A DNA stretch of 64,000 nt from Pachyseris speciosa (lineage: Eukaryota; Cnidaria; Anthozoa; Scleractinia; Pachyseridae): NCBI GenBank assembly GCA_016490735.1, contig JAEMWC010001484.1, positions 1 to 64,000 on the forward strand. Direction: 5' to 3'. Made by a program: the position numbers and the translations under genes. The notes beneath the pieces are model-generated. The model made no database searches. It was not told the origin of the DNA and saw only the letters and a program-made list of their open reading frames with translations. This document shows, piece after piece, positions 32,568 through 45,000 of this stretch (its first letter is position 1; every line of letters begins with the position of its first letter).

Positions 32568-33049
32568 TTAACACAAGGGCAATGCAACATATTTGCTTCG
32601 ATGTTTTGGCAAAAAATTCATTAATATTAAAAGTTTTGTGTTGCGTTTCTGATTAAATACCGTAAACTGCCCCTTATAGCCCCCCCCCCTACTTATAAGC
32701 CCCTCTGGTTCTCCCTTCTACCTGAAAACAACATAAGATAGATATGATAAGAACTTTATTTTATCACGCTAGCCTATTCAACAATGTAAAAAAAAAAAAC
32801 AATAGCTGGTTTCCAGTAGGGGCGTGAGCTAAGTATAAAAATTAAAAATATCCTAAAATATACTAACAACCGTATTCATGGGCTCCTGCCGTAATTAAAA
32901 CTATTCGTGCATGTAGTATAATAATTAAAATATACTAACAACAAAAATACATCTGATTACAAGGGCTCCCGGATATAAGCCCCCCTCTAGCTTTTCTTGC
33001 TTTTAGAAAAGCTACCGACCAGGGGGAGAGGGAGAGTACTAAAAAATTA

Positions 33050-33160
33050 ATATGGGGATGCTCCGACCCTTACCCTTTTGTATACCATTTTTGACAGAAA
33101 ACGTACTCCTTTCGTATACCTTCCATTGACAAATGGTACCCCTTTCGGATACCTTCGATT
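33050..33160. repeat. Second copy of the GGTACCCCTTTCG repeat
   Basis: Matches 26225-26335 in direct orientation over TACCATTTTTGACAGAAAA and GGTACCCCTTTCGxATACC. It is embedded near C- and G-rich stretches (32690-32700, 33020-33035). Confidence 0.7.
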
Positions 33161-33247
33161 CCAGGGGTGGATGGGTGGGAGCAACTTCCCATACATTCTC
33201 TTAAATGAAATCCAAACGATGGTCTCACAACTTGCAAAGCAATCATC

Positions 33248-33294
<47 letters not shown>

Positions 33295-33401
33295 GTAAAA
33301 CATCAGGACTTAAAGTAAATTCTAAATTACATTAATTACATTGTTAAATATACTAATTACAAAACCTTAAAACGACAGAAAAAATATAACAATAAATAAA
33401 T

Positions 33402-33589
33402 ATCAAATGAAGAATGATCCTCGCAGTTGTGAACGCAATTTGTGCAATTGCGAAAAGAAGCCTGAAAAAAATTCAGGACTTCAACGGGGTTTGAACCCGT
33501 GACCTCGCGATTACCGGTGCGATCCTCTAACCAACTAAGCTATGAAGCCACTGACGTTGGGAGCAGGTCAATTGACCTGCTCCCAACCT

Positions 33590-33629
<40 letters not shown>

Positions 33630-33945
33630 GATCGCACCGGTAATCGCGAGGTCACGGGTTCAAACCCGTTGAAGTCCTGAATTTTTTTCAGGCTTCTTTT
33701 CGCAATTGCACAAATTGCGTTCACAACTGCGAGGATCATTCTTCATTTGATTTCATTTCCGCAGTTCATATATGATTCATTTCATATATCATTCATACTC
33801 ATTTCTTTCACGGGAATATATGAACCCACAATTGACCTGCTCCCAACGTATATATGAATTGCGTTCACAACTGCGAGGATCATTCTTCATTTGATTTCAT
33901 TTCCGCAGTTCATATATGATTCATTTCATATATCATTCATAATAA
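33402..33945. mobile_element. Two tRNA-SINEs joined head-to-head (palindrome)
   Basis: The minus copy 33402-33571 and plus copy 33589-33752 are almost exact reverse complements, meeting at GGAGCAGGTCAATTGACCTG. Plus A-box TAGCTCAGTTGG at 33612-33623 and B-box GGGTTCAAACCC at 33656-33667; the minus copy has the complementary boxes at 33532-33543 and 33488-33498. The acceptor-like stem pairs (GGCTTCA with TGAAGTC) but the anticodon arm does not, so these are SINEs, not tRNAs. The 3' segment GCGTTCACAACTGCGAGGAT onward is repeated at 33718-33797 and 33858-33937. Confidence 0.85.
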
Positions 33946-34520
33946 ATAAATAAATAGCAATAAGAAAATGCCTGCTTTCCATAAATGCCGTGTGTTTATA
34001 ATCATAAATAAATCATTCATAGCTGGAAAAGAAACTTGAAACTCGCGAGAGTTTGTGCTTGCCGCAGATTAGTAGGTAGAGGCATCAGTCAGCGGATTCG
34101 TGTACTGCGCATGAGCAGAGTTTGTCATCCCACAGGACCCCTCCATCCCGAAGTGCTTCTTTTTAGTTTATTCAAGGATTTTTTTTATTTCGAAGCCTTC
34201 AATTTGGAAAATTTACTTCTTCGCGGACGTCGTTTTTAACGTACAGTAGTTTCTCCGAGATCAAGGTAAGGCAACAGTTTGTAAATGTATATCTCTTCGC
34301 ACTGAAAAAGCCTCTTGAGCTAGAAATTATAAGCTTATTGGCCTGGTGGTAAAACAGGGTGCTGAGCAAACAGTAATTATCCCCGGTGTATAACTCGCAA
34401 TTTTTCAAGTTCCACTATTTTTTTTTGTCTTTGTAAAATGTCAATCGGGTGTTCTATTTATGGTATTTGTAGTAGAAACACTTAACTCAGAGATAGACAT
34501 TCGTTTGTGCTATTTGATAA

Positions 34521-34829
34521 TGCACATGTCATCGGCTTCCCCGCGGGATCGACCCCCAGGCCAACCAGAAGGATTGTAAAATCAGTCAAGCAAACTTGAG
34601 GAATTTCCCCTGGAAAGTCACCCGCGAGAGGTGTCTCTCAGCTGAAAATCCCCATGACATCCTTTTCAAACTTGTGAATTCTCCCACCCCCTAATCTTTG
34701 ATTGTAAAACAATGTCAAGATTTTCCCCTACCCTCAGACAAAGAATCCCATCCATCTCCTTGTATTCCTCTACATATCTCCCTAGTAGGCCCGGGAGTCG
34801 ACCCCATGGGGAAGCCGATGACATGTGCA
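34521..34829. mobile_element. MITE-like element with ~43-bp inverted ends
   Basis: TGCACATGTCATCGGCTTCC (from 34521) is inverted at 34787-34829 with few differences, including TCGACxCCC..GGxC. The interior has no gene. It lies immediately left of the large transposon copy 1. Confidence 0.65.
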
Positions 34830-35841
34830 TAACTAAACCTATGTGATGACACTGGTACAAAGAAAAATGAAAATGAAACTGGTTTAATTAAAACTTTACT
34901 ACTCAAGGTTTTTTTTTGGGAAAAAAAAATAAAAACACAACAATTACATGTCTGGAGCAAATATACACAGTTTCATTTTAGGCAATTTCTATTTCTTTCT
35001 TGGTGGAGTCAGTCCACTTTCACCTAAAGGCTTTCCTGCCATGTTCTCACATTCTGTCTTCCACTACATCCAATTTGCTTTCCAGTGTTGTAAACCTTTT
35101 CATAAAAGATCAAAGAAAGATACTGTCCATGGGAATGAATAGATTTTCCACTTATGTGGGTAGCATTTCCACCATTATTGAGTGCATTATGGCTATACCA
35201 TCCTGTTTTTAAGTTCCTTGAGGAAGTCCCTTGTACAAAAAGATCACTCCAGTAATGGCTCCTTGCGCGACAATAGTATATGTGCATGTGTTGTAGTTCA
35301 ATTTTATCCTTGGTTTAATTTTTATTTTCCTTTGTTCTTGTGTACATTTATGGTAATGTATGATAATGAGTACAAAACAAAGGAAATTAAAAATTGAACC
35401 ACAACATATGATCACCACAAGCTTGTAATTAAGTATTTCCCTGAACAAGCTTGTTCTCCTCCAGGTATGGATGATATGGCAGTGGACCATCATTTTTCTT
35501 GACAATTTCAAGCACAATAATGTCTGGCACTGACTTTTAATTTGTGAATTGCATGTTGCTGGTGAATCACATTGTACACATTTGACCAGGTCTTTATCAG
35601 TTGTCTACATCTACATCTACATCTACATTTATTAATCAACAACACTTTCGCATCAAGTCGATATAAATAAAATAAATAAATAAATAAATAAAATAATAAT
35701 AAAAATTAAAAAAAAACACTTATAAATTAAGTACAGTAATATATTACAATTTCAAATGATAAAATTATTTCTCGATAAAAAATACATATATACAAATAAA
35801 TAAGATAGATAATATTAAAAAAATAATATAAATTACGGCAA

Positions 35842-36423
35842 TCAATTATTTCTAATAGCTGAGAAACAGTGATCTTTAAATAATGAAAAATTGGCACTAG
35901 TACGAATGCCACTTGGTAGAGAGTTCCAGTCCCTTATTGTCCTTGGATAGAAACTATAAAAATAATAATCATGATTGCAATTGGCTTGAATAAATGAATC
36001 ATTAGAAAATGATCTAGTAAAATGCTGTTTAGGTAAAAAATAATTAGGTATAGGCAATGCAATCAAGTTGTTAACTGCTAAATAAAATATATTCAATCGA
36101 TGGGCTTTACGTCTATCCTCTAAAAGATCTAAATCTAATGACTGTAGCATTTCTGTAAAGGAAGAAATTCTGTTATAGTCTCTTTTGATAAATCTGGCTG
36201 CACGCCGCTGGACTGCTTCAATTGAATCAATCTGTTCTTGTCTGTATGGATCCCACACAGCAGTAGCATACTCCAAATTTGGTCTCACAATGGTTACATA
36301 AGCTGAACGTTTTGTTTTTTCAGAACAAGGGTAAAGGTTGCGCCTTACAAAACCAAGTGACTTATTTGCTTTGACCACAATATTTTCCGCATGAGAATTC
36401 CATCTTAGGTCGTTAGATAACAT
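35842..36423 (-). pseudogene. LINE C-terminal (thumb/connector) domain
   Basis: A 193-codon frame: LGFVRRNLYPCSEKTKRSAY, LEYATAVWDPY, IEAVQRRAARFIKRDY and RTIRDWNSLPSGIR. This is the conserved C-terminal region of CR1/Jockey ORF2 proteins. It is separated from the RT by a stop at 36424-36430. The 3' UTR (35605-35841) is AT-rich and ends in the (TGTAGA)n tail. Confidence 0.88.
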
Positions 36424-36429
36424 AACTCC

Positions 36430-37591
36430 CTAATAAGGATGGTTCTTCACGGGAGACAGCTTTTGGCCATCGATGTAATAATCCATCAACACAGGTTCCT
36501 TCTTCCTTGATATCTTCATTGTATGACATTTAGTCACATTAAACTGCATTTGCCATGTCTTGCTCCAAGATAATAATTTGTCAATATCATTCTGCAAGAT
36601 AACACTGTCATTCATTGTGTTGATTGATCTGTATAATAATGCATCATCAGCAAATAGTCTCAAGGTACTGTCTAAATTCTCATGAATGTCATTTATAAAC
36701 AGTAAGAACATAAGAGGACCCAGAACTGTACCCTGTGGTACTCCTGAGGTGACCTTAACAAAGCTAGAAGCTTCACCATCCACAACTACCCGCTGAAATC
36801 TCTCTGTAAGCCACGAATTAATCCAAGCAAGTGTTTTTCCCTGAATTCCATAATAATTCAATTTTGAGAGTAATCTCTGATGGGGTACCTTGTCAAAGGC
36901 CTTGCTGAAATCAAAAATCTGTAGATCAACTTCAGATCCCTCATCCAAATTCTTTGCTAGGTCTTCAATAACGAGCAGGAGTTGAGTTTCGCACGAATGA
37001 TTCTTTCTAAAACCATGTTGTTTGGAATACAAGATGTTATTATGCTCCAAATGCTACACAATGCTCAGATAGATGACATGCTCCATCACTTTACACAAGG
37101 CTACAGTAAGAGATACTGGTCTGTAATTATTAGGATCTTGTTTAGCACCTTTCTGGAAAATTGGTACAACATTAGCTTTACACCAATCTGAAGGAAGCTG
37201 ACTTAAACTATAAGATTGGTTAAACAGAAAACATACTACTTCAGCAATTTCAGGAGCAGTATCCTTGATAAGTCGAGTAGGGATATCATCTGGACCATTT
37301 GCCTTTTTGCAGTCAAGGTTCTGAAGGAGCTTTTTTATTCCCTCAACATAAAAAATTATTGGATCCATACCAGCTGTACCACAAGAGGCTGTATTGGGAA
37401 TAGATGATACATCTTCCTGTATAAATACTATCAACTTTAATTCCTGTATCACTCATTAGGGGAGGAACGCCAATCTGATCCTGTCTCTTAGCCTTTATAT
37501 AAGACCAAAACTTCTTGGGTTTATCGCTAGGTTCGATATCCAGTGTTGCTGCTATAAAATCATCTTGAGCCTTACATAATTTCCCATTCAA
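36430..37591 (-). pseudogene. LINE reverse transcriptase domain
   Basis: The pieces in order are a linker with KPKKFWSYIKAKR (37591-37343), ANGPDDIPTRLIKD and NNYRPVSLT (37452-37054), then YSKQHGFRKNHSCETQ, FDFSKAFDKVPH, GVPQGTVLGPLMFLLFINDI and RLFADDALLY (37050-36430). The FADD box is intact. At least two frame changes and a stop separate the pieces. The PQG and FADD motifs place it with Jockey-group LINEs. Confidence 0.88.
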
Positions 37592-37693
37592 GTGTTTTTG
37601 AAATTGACGATATTTCTGCTTGTCACCTGGGTTATTTGATCTCTTGCAGTTGTTATATAATCTTCTTCCTTAGCAATCTTTTTAAATCACTTG

Positions 37694-38808
37694 TCATCCA
37701 TGGGGTATCACTCCATAACCCCAGTTTCTTTGTGGGGACTCTCTTGTGTAAGATTTCCACCAGACCGGTTTTAAAAATTGCCAATTATCCTCAACTGAAT
37801 AATCCAAACGATTTCTAGCAAAGAAGGCTTTGCCAAGCTCTGTAGCATCCATTCTCACCTCATTAAAATCAGTATTACTAAATTTATATACAGACCTTGG
37901 CTTTTTCTTGTTCAATTTAATTGTCAGATTTAAGTCAAAGGATACCGCTGAGTGGTCGCTTATGCCTTCTGTACTATGAATATTGGATACTAAGTCAGAA
38001 TGGCTAGATAAAACAAGGTCTAATATTGACTCTCCTCTGGTTGGGAAGGTCACCAATTGTGTCAAACCAGAGTTTTCAACAACGCTTAACATCTTTTGAT
38101 TCAAGGATAGGCCATGGGATATTGTGGATTTGAAGATACTGACAACTGCTCCCACATAATATCTGGTACATTAAAATCACCTGTAAGTATAACACGTGGA
38201 CATGATCCATTGGATTGAAGAGAAAGCGAGGAGTTTTCAAGCTCATCAAGAGCCCCTTCTTGGGATCCTGGTGGGCAATAAACTGATGCTAAATACAGAG
38301 GTTTTTGCTTGACAAACTCTAATTTAACCCATATGGCTTCAGACTTGCTATCAAGATTTGGTTGGTGTGTCGCAAGAATTGTATTATGGATAGCAATGAA
38401 AACCCTTCCACCAGGATTTTCACTTATTCTGTCTTTATGGAAGATCTCATAGTCGCATGGCAAAACTTCAACATTAGAAATTGATGAGTCCAACTTTGAT
38501 TCAGAGCCTAGGATAATATCAGGTTTCTCACAATCAATAAGGGTTTTAAGAAGGCCACTTTTATGCTGACGTCTGATGCTGTTACAATTTAGACTCAGGA
38601 CTTTCAGCTTGGTTAAATTGTTCTTGTTTGAACGTTTCTTCTCTTTAGATCTATCATTCAAGGGCGTAGTAAAAGATGACTGCTGTGATAATTCCTGTGA
38701 TAATAATTCCAGAGACAAAAAGGAGTTAAATGAGTCTAATGAGGTCTCAAATAGCGAGTCAGAAAAACTGGGTAGCCTGCAGTCCACACACATCCACTCC
38801 AGGTACAA
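37694..38808 (-). pseudogene. LINE APE-type endonuclease domain
   Basis: The first frame (38808-38101) has VLSLNCNSIRRQHKSG, SESKLDSS, DRISENPGGRVFIAI and the catalytic VILTGDFNVPDIMW. After a frameshift near 38101-38155 the second frame (38155-37694) continues with LTQLVTFPTRGESILDLVLS and GISDHSAVSFDL. E, GDFN and SDH are the catalytic blocks of AP-endonuclease-like LINE nucleases that nick the target. Confidence 0.85.
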
Positions 38809-39248
38809 GACGAATTAGCTAGGATCTGGTACATTTCGTCCCCAACGGAGCAGCACTTCGTGTGATACCACAAATCACAATGATCACATTGTATCCCTTT
38901 CTGGTTTCTTTTAACTGCCTTATTGCATACACCACAGGGATATTTCCAATTTGGCCCAGGATTAAGCTGGATGTCGCTGCCCAAAAGTAGCATTGATAGA
39001 AGAAATCTTTTGATCACTGCTGAGCTCAAACATGTGCACGACGTTCTCTTGAGCCTGTTTTGGCTATGAATCGCTACAAATCCAGTTGGAATGGGATCAC
39101 TACTCGCCAGAGTGGTATTTAAACCAAAACCATCAATTCCTATTACAGAGTGTGGCATATAGTATGATTTTTGACCAAGTAAGACTGCCAAAACGAGTAC
39201 AGGTCTTTTACACTGTATTACTTTGCTGCATATGATGCGGAAGTCCAA
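38736..39248 (-). pseudogene. LINE N-terminus: 2A-like motif and PHD finger
   Basis: Contains LLLGSDIQLNPGP (38952-38990). It matches the ribosome-skipping 2A consensus D-x-E-x-NPGP except for Gln in place of Glu. It is followed directly by a PHD-type zinc finger: CGVCNKAVKRNQKGIQCDHC then LWYHTKC. The finger is completed in another frame (WMCVDC) at about 38785-38800, so a frameshift lies between. 2A-like peptides at the N-terminus of CR1/L2-type ORFs are known in marine invertebrates. The 170-residue frame starts upstream of the LINE proper, so its first residues are not part of the protein. Confidence 0.75.
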
Positions 39249-39479
39249 GTTATACCCTTAATGGCTGCATACTACTGGAAATGTTTCGTTAGATTAATAG
39301 GATTGGTACTACATGTATTACTGATAAAAAGCCTGTCTTCAGAAAGGAAATTCTCCTCCACTACTCTAAATGTTGCCTTGGATATCTCCTTTAATTTGTT
39401 GGGTGTTGGAGATCAGCTTAATTTAAGTATCTTTTGCTTGTCTTAATATTTATAGTTAGAAACTTACTTTTGATTTCAG

Positions 39480-39990
39480 TAAGCTTATGCCTGATGGAGG
39501 GTAAGATTGCCTCAAGGGAGCACTGTTTCCCTATGCCATTGATAGTACATTCTTCCATTATCAGTTCTGTTTTGTAACCATTCCCATAGCATCATTTTAC
39601 TTTCATGAAACTTTTCATGCTTAAACAATTTGTGCATTTCCTTAAGTGTTGCATGCACTGTGACTCAGTGCTTCCAGTTGCATTAAAGAAGTGTGGATTT
39701 CTCTTGAAAATTTCATTGAGAATTACCAGTAAAGCATCTTGGTGACAGGAATTTGGAACTAAAATAGCTCCTCAGATCCATTTCTGAATGAAGAGAACAC
39801 ATCTTTACTTGGTGTTGTGTTTGCTGTGACCACTGAAGAAATTATTGCATTAAATGATGACAATCCACAAGCACCTTTGTGTTTTTCTTCCCAGTTGTCT
39901 TTGTTGCAAACTGTTAGCAACCTGTGGCATTTTGAACAATGCATCACTTTTCTATTTCCAGTTTGTTCTTTCTTTACTAAGGAGTCAACA
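39480..39990 (-). pseudogene. Copy 1: Cys-rich C-terminal tail of composite transposon
   Basis: The frame 39947-39759 reads MHCSKCHRLLTVCNKDNWEE then CGLSSFNAIISSVV, and continues in another frame with QDALLVILNEIFKRNPHFF and CMQHLRKCTNCLS. CxxC pairs suggest metal binding. It follows the YqaJ region in the reading direction once the 5.1-kb insertion is removed. Function unknown; conserved in copy 2 (52240-52431). Confidence 0.55.
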
Positions 39991-40664
39991 GTTTACGGTG
40001 AAAACTCCCTTACCAAAATTGAATTTGAATTGTATACTTTTAGTATACAAAGAGTATACATTGTCTGTGTTACATAGCTCATGTGTATATATTTTGTATA
40101 CATCAAATATACATCAAGGGAAACTTCAGCTTTCTTGTCTGTAGTGATGTATACTTTTTGTATACATCATGGTTAAGGTGAGTTGCTTATGTATACAATG
40201 TGTATACATCAATGTTGAACTGTTTGATAAAAGACCAATGATGTATACTTATTATATACATCATTGCTCAATCTGAAAAGAACAATTATCACTATCTTCT
40301 TTGCAGTATACTATATGCATACAAAAACAACAAATGACAAATGCAAGGATGTATACTAATTGAATATACCACAAAAGTCAGCTGTATTTCTATGTAATTT
40401 TGATTGCGTGGATACACATGCAGACAAAAAGCCGCAAAGATCAGCACGATAAATTGCAACTGACATTTATTTAGTATTTGCAGTTGGTTTGCTTTCTAAG
40501 AACAGCTATTAAACAAAATTAGAAATGCATTTGTAAAAGCAGTACTAGATTACTGAGCAGATTGCATTTTATACACGCTGTACGTAATATAAAACAATTT
40601 ATACGACTATAATGGAATAAACTGTTCAGTCTTTGTTATACTGATTGGGAAATATTCCCAAAAA

Positions 40665-40930
40665 CTAAGTATTTTCATTTCCACAGTTCATGTGAAAGCA
40701 TCTTCCATCAATACTCTCCAGTGGAACAGCAATTAAATCATTTTCTTTCCCAACTACTGGAAGAAAGTGAGGTACAACTGCACCAGTGTAGGGGTCATTG
40801 GCGATAACAATTTCATTATTTGGCGAGCGGGGAATGTTGTTTAGGGAATGAAAGATGTTGCAAGTGAGTGGGAAAAACGAGGACAGACTGGTGAAAGGGG
40901 ACCTCATGCAATTTCTGAATTTCTTCACAA
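40665..40930 (-). pseudogene. Possible C-terminal fragment of an unidentified multi-copy protein
   Basis: The end of a minus frame reads SLNNIPRSPNNEIVIANDPY, then GAVVPHFLPVVGKENDLIAV and DGRCFHMNCGNE. The conserved-looking text (NEIVIA.DPYTGA..PH.LPVVG) suggests genuine former coding sequence. I cannot name the family. Confidence 0.4.
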
Positions 40931-41839
40931 TGTTTTTATCCTTATCAGTAATTAGGAAGACAATGATTTTGTACATGGTGTGTTTGCCTCTTTGTGTGAG
41001 GTAAATTATGTTGATATTCTGACAACAAAGAGTTTCCAACGGTAAAAGCTGCATGCACATACGTATGCCCTGTGTGTAAACATCTGCTGGAGAAGCATTT
41101 GACAGCTGAATTTAACCTCAAGTTTCTCTTCCAAAGTGGTAAATACTGAATGCTTGATTCACTGAGTCATAAAACGTTGACATCTCAGGGTGCCTTATGT
41201 GTTGTTTCCCTTACAAGCAAGGTTGGTACAAAATAATATAAATAAGCTTACTTAGGCAAGCCACTTGGTATACAAAAAAGTAACTTAAATGCACTGTTTG
41301 AAACAAATTCCAAGTCACACAAGAATCTTGAGGGCAGTAGTTGAAAATACTTAAAGGAAAAAAATAAACTTGTTTTGTAGATATTAGTCAGAGCATTTAT
41401 TTGCACTGTAAACCTTTCTGTTTACCTCATGTACTGCAAAACACTCAGCTCACTGTTATGTTTGTAGCGCTAATTGAGAAAATAATTCATCCACCAAATT
41501 TGATACCATATTTCAGACCTATTTCACGTACACAGTTGGCATAAACATAATTAAAAGACAAAAAAAGAAGGGCTTTTGTTGATCGTCTTATCGGCTAAAG
41601 ATGAAGAAGTAGCTTCTTCTAAAAAAACATACCGAATTCAAGACTAGAGTGCACAAACCATACCCTATTTCAGACCAAAATGGTCAAAATTGATGCCCTA
41701 TTTCAGACCAAAATGGCTAAAAAACCGTACCCTTTGGGGCCGCACATACGTATATCCCCCCTCCCCGGTCTAGGCTGTCATATACAATTGGATGCAGCAA
41801 TTGTACTTCTTGAAGTATGGTATTTGCTGCTGCTATTCT

Positions 41840-42400
41840 GCCACCGTGATATCTGGCACTGAAAGATCACCTTGATCATAACGACATTTCGCCGCCATTC
41901 TAGAAGAAAAAAAGAAGACCGCACTTGCTGTGTGGCGAGATACTCGTCTCTCTTGAACAGCATCGAGCCATCCATCTTCTAGGCAAATCTCATGTCTCGG
42001 GCTACATTAATGGGATCCTCTTTTATGGCCTGCTGCCTGGCCAAGATTAAATTTTTTCTCCAAGTATTTCTTCTGGGTATCACTGAATAGAGTGAACTTT
42101 TTGGTTGTCTTCAAGGCCCACCCCTCGGGTAAAGTGTTGGCGCTTACTGAGATGTGTCCTTGTTCAAGTACTGTCAAGACTGCTTCACTCGAGCCTTCGA
42201 CTAAAAGGGCCTGGTATTTCTTTTTAGCCAAGTCCAACAGAGTGCATCTCTCATCCAACATCTTGTACTGACCAAACAATAGGTGCTTTTCCAAACCGGA
42301 ATGCCTCTGGTACATTTTGACACATCCTTCATTTGGGTACGTAAGGAGTTCACTCGAGAACTCCACCCCCCCCCCCCCTTTAATATAAACGCAGGATTCT
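41840..42400 (-). pseudogene. C2H2-finger protein pseudogene
   Basis: The main frame 42423-42007 has a C2H2-like unit PNEGCVKMYQRHSGLEKHL, LLDLAKKKYQALLVEGSSEA, TLPEGWALKTTKK and a KKYLEKKFNLGQ segment. It then shifts frame to NVARDMRFA, a stop, and GSMLFKRDEYLATQQVRS, shifting again in a T-run to MAAKCRYDQGDLSVPDITVA. Several lesions make it dead. The layout resembles a multi-copy cnidarian family of unknown function, often repeat-associated. C14-type homopolymer at 42366-42379. Confidence 0.6.
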
Positions 42401-42751
42401 CCGGTTACGTATGTTGTATACAAGTAAAACCAAATCCGACGTTAATTTGAAACGCCAAAGAATACAACGCTTTTTACAAGAAAACATTAATCGCGCTAAA
42501 ACAAGACAGCTCCAAAACACGTGCACCGCAATTCTGCGAAATTTGATACCAGGAAGTGTACACCCGTTATCCCGAGACAATGAGCTCGTTGAAAGAAAAA
42601 AAAGCAGCAACAAAACAATCAATTGCAAAAAACAAACAACCAAACAAATAGTAAGAATTTGGACGCTCTCACGAGACCTTAGCATTCCTGTGACCGTGGT
42701 TTTGTTTGTAGCCAGGCCACTGAGAGTGTTTCGAACAAGCTATGAAGACGC

Positions 42752-43155
42752 AACAATGTTACCATTTCTTATCAAGAAAGGCTAGATTAAGGTAAGAAAT
42801 AACTCCAAGTATTTATTTTTTGTTACACCCAGAAATAATACATATCTCATCCATGTGTAGCTTTCAAGACGTTGAACTGTCTAGCGGGGATTCATCAGTC
42901 ACTAGGAACTATTATAATAGTACTTAACAGAATTGGCGGGTCAACACGGAGGTTGTGAAAATGTAACTGTAACGCCGACACCGACTGACGATAACCGAAC
43001 GAAACATTAGCTTGGGTACCCTGTGTCAATGGTTAATATGTAATCCGAGTGCTTCGTCACGCCACGAAAAGTAGCTTAAAGACGTCAGCAGCAATGTTAC
43101 CATTTCTTATCAAGATAGGCGAGATTAAGGTAAGAAATAACTCCAAGTAGTTATT
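42752..43155. repeat. Direct repeats 42752-42815 and 43090-43155
   Basis: CAATGTTACCATTTCTTATC through GATTAAGGTAAGAAATAACT occurs twice with a spacing of about 338 bp and few differences. AAGGTAAGAAAT looks like a splice donor but has no supporting exon. Possibly a solo tandem duplication inside the 5.1-kb element. Confidence 0.65.
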
Positions 43156-44089
43156 CAACTATTTATTCTTCTAGTTTTCCTAAAGATTATTCTCAATAGC
43201 GATTTATAAAGCGACATTTTGTTGCGTGCATTGTCTGTGCTCGCTAACCGCCAAATGTTTAGGCTAAATCACTCAAAGTAAGCCTTTGGTAAATATACTC
43301 GTTTGCGGCTAGAAACTGTCTTTAAATTGCAATAGCTGATATCTGGAGGCTTAAAACAACTATTTTACCGGAATTAAGACCCACAGGCGAACATTTCAGG
43401 GTCAATGTTCGAGATAATAATCGCGGCGTGAAAGGTCAAAATGTCAAGCGATTAGCTCAAGTGCCTGGTTTCAAGACGCTGTCAAATTTTTGCGTTTTAT
43501 TTACCCAAGCTAGATTTGCGATAAAGAGTAAAATGAAGTGATATGTTTATCCAGAAAAATAGTTTTGGGAGGTAAATCCATGTACCAGATTGACTTTTTG
43601 GTCTATGAATTCGACCTAAATTTGGATGTGACGCGACATCACCGTAGCGTATAATTTTGAAAATTTGTTAAAAATTCAGGTTCGTATTAAATGTGGATCT
43701 GACAACACGAAATAACTACTAAAACATTATATTTTAATAATATGGGTTAGCCTTTCCAGCTACACGCAATAATTTGGCTTGCTAGCGTTCGCAAAAAGTG
43801 TAATTTCAGGGCCGAGTTTGGCTCTGTTAGGGGCAAAATACAAAATGCCGTCTGGAGAAGAAAATAAAAATCCAAATAACCTCAAAGTTACAGTTTTAAA
43901 ACAAGTTAGTAAAAACCTTCTTCCTGACAAATTTTCAGAAAATCGATTTTTTCTATCTTGCATAGGTATAGGTGACCGGTACAGCAAGTCGCTCTTAAGA
44001 AGCTGGCTGCGTTACTCTGCTATAAAGTTCGATTCCCCAGGATTTTACGACTAAAACACATCAGTTGAGGAGAAGAAAATGGACAGACA

Positions 44090-44600
44090 TATAGTTCACG
44101 AACCACAAAATGTCCCAGGCTGGCTAGAAAGAAAGGTTAGATGTTTGGATCACAGATTTCTCAACTCATCGTCACTCATCAGAAGTTCGAATTTGTCATC
44201 TGATTCTTTATCTTCTCTTTTGCTTCTTTACATCATCATTGTTTAGTTTTGAAATGGTAACGTTCTAGAATTAACAAGATATAATAAGCTTTAATTGGTC
44301 ACTTGCGTAAATCCGTTTGATTTGAAGGACTAGAAGACAGAATGTCTGAATCGTTTATTCATGGCTGCCATTCGTACTCGGAGGAATCGTTTGATTTCTT
44401 TGAATCTGAACTTTCGATTACACAAAATTAAATTGTACTGACTTATCATTTGAGCATCACTGACATTAATATTGACTCAAAAGCCCAAAATTCACTGTTA
44501 GCCAGCCTTGCTTTGCAACATGAACGTGAAGCGAAGACCAGACGGAGATGAATTTTGTAGACTTTTTCCATACAAAGAGTGTTCCCTTAGAGTTCTCTTT
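44090..44600. repeat. Repeat family copy (partner 6660-7210)
   Basis: The inverted match to 6660-7210 is described there. It lies within the 5.1-kb element, which suggests that the early-window copy (6660-7210 plus 11348-11770) is another, broken member of the same element family. Confidence 0.55.
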
Positions 44601-45000
44601 CAAGAATGTTATGTTACAGTTGCATATAAATAAAATGCATGTTATTATGCCTTGGATTTATTTTGTTGGTTTCATCTTACCTTAAATCCCAATAAATATA
44701 TAATACAATCATAATATTATAAAATAATTTCAAGTTTATACCACCAAGCACATGGGTTTTCAAACCTGGTCATCTGTTTCATACATGTATCTGAAATTAT
44801 ACTAAAAGTATACTTTGATATAAAGCCCGAGTATAAATAAAGCCTGTATGTGATAAAATTATCATACATACAGAAAGTATACATTCTGTATACTCCTTTG
44901 ATTTTGAAATTTATTTGTGCTATATTATGTAGTATACTTTTAGTATACTTGACTGGACATGGTATACTAAAAGTATACTTTTAGCCGTCCCAAATTACTA

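Larger units (their letters stand above)
35604..39215 (-). mobile_element. CR1/Jockey-type LINE, near full length, decayed
   Basis: 5' end near 39215 and 3' end at a TGTAGA-repeat tail (35604-35628). From the N-terminus it encodes a 2A-like motif, a PHD finger, an APE endonuclease, an RT and a C-terminal domain, in several frames. The insertion site is known from copy 2 of the host transposon (CAGTTGT / CAGGTCTTTT). Cis-acting replication by target-primed reverse transcription is the family mechanism; this copy cannot make an intact protein. Confidence 0.85.

Noticed and set aside
33527..33739. Protein-coding frame (GFEPVTSRLPVRSSNQLSYEA) here and at 49374-49580
   Set aside because: The frame is the tRNA-like head of a SINE read as protein. 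The peptide recurs only because the SINE does.
42861..42902. Minus-strand CTGATGAATCCCCG ... GAAAGC as a hammerhead
   Set aside because: The distance and pairing between CTGATGA and GAAA do not give a normal helix II, the following base is G rather than C, and no helix I partner was found.
44140..44175. CTGATGAG near TGAGAAAT (minus strand) as a ribozyme
   Set aside because: No CGAAAC or cleavage-site helix. The words belong to an interspersed repeat also present at 7080-7130.
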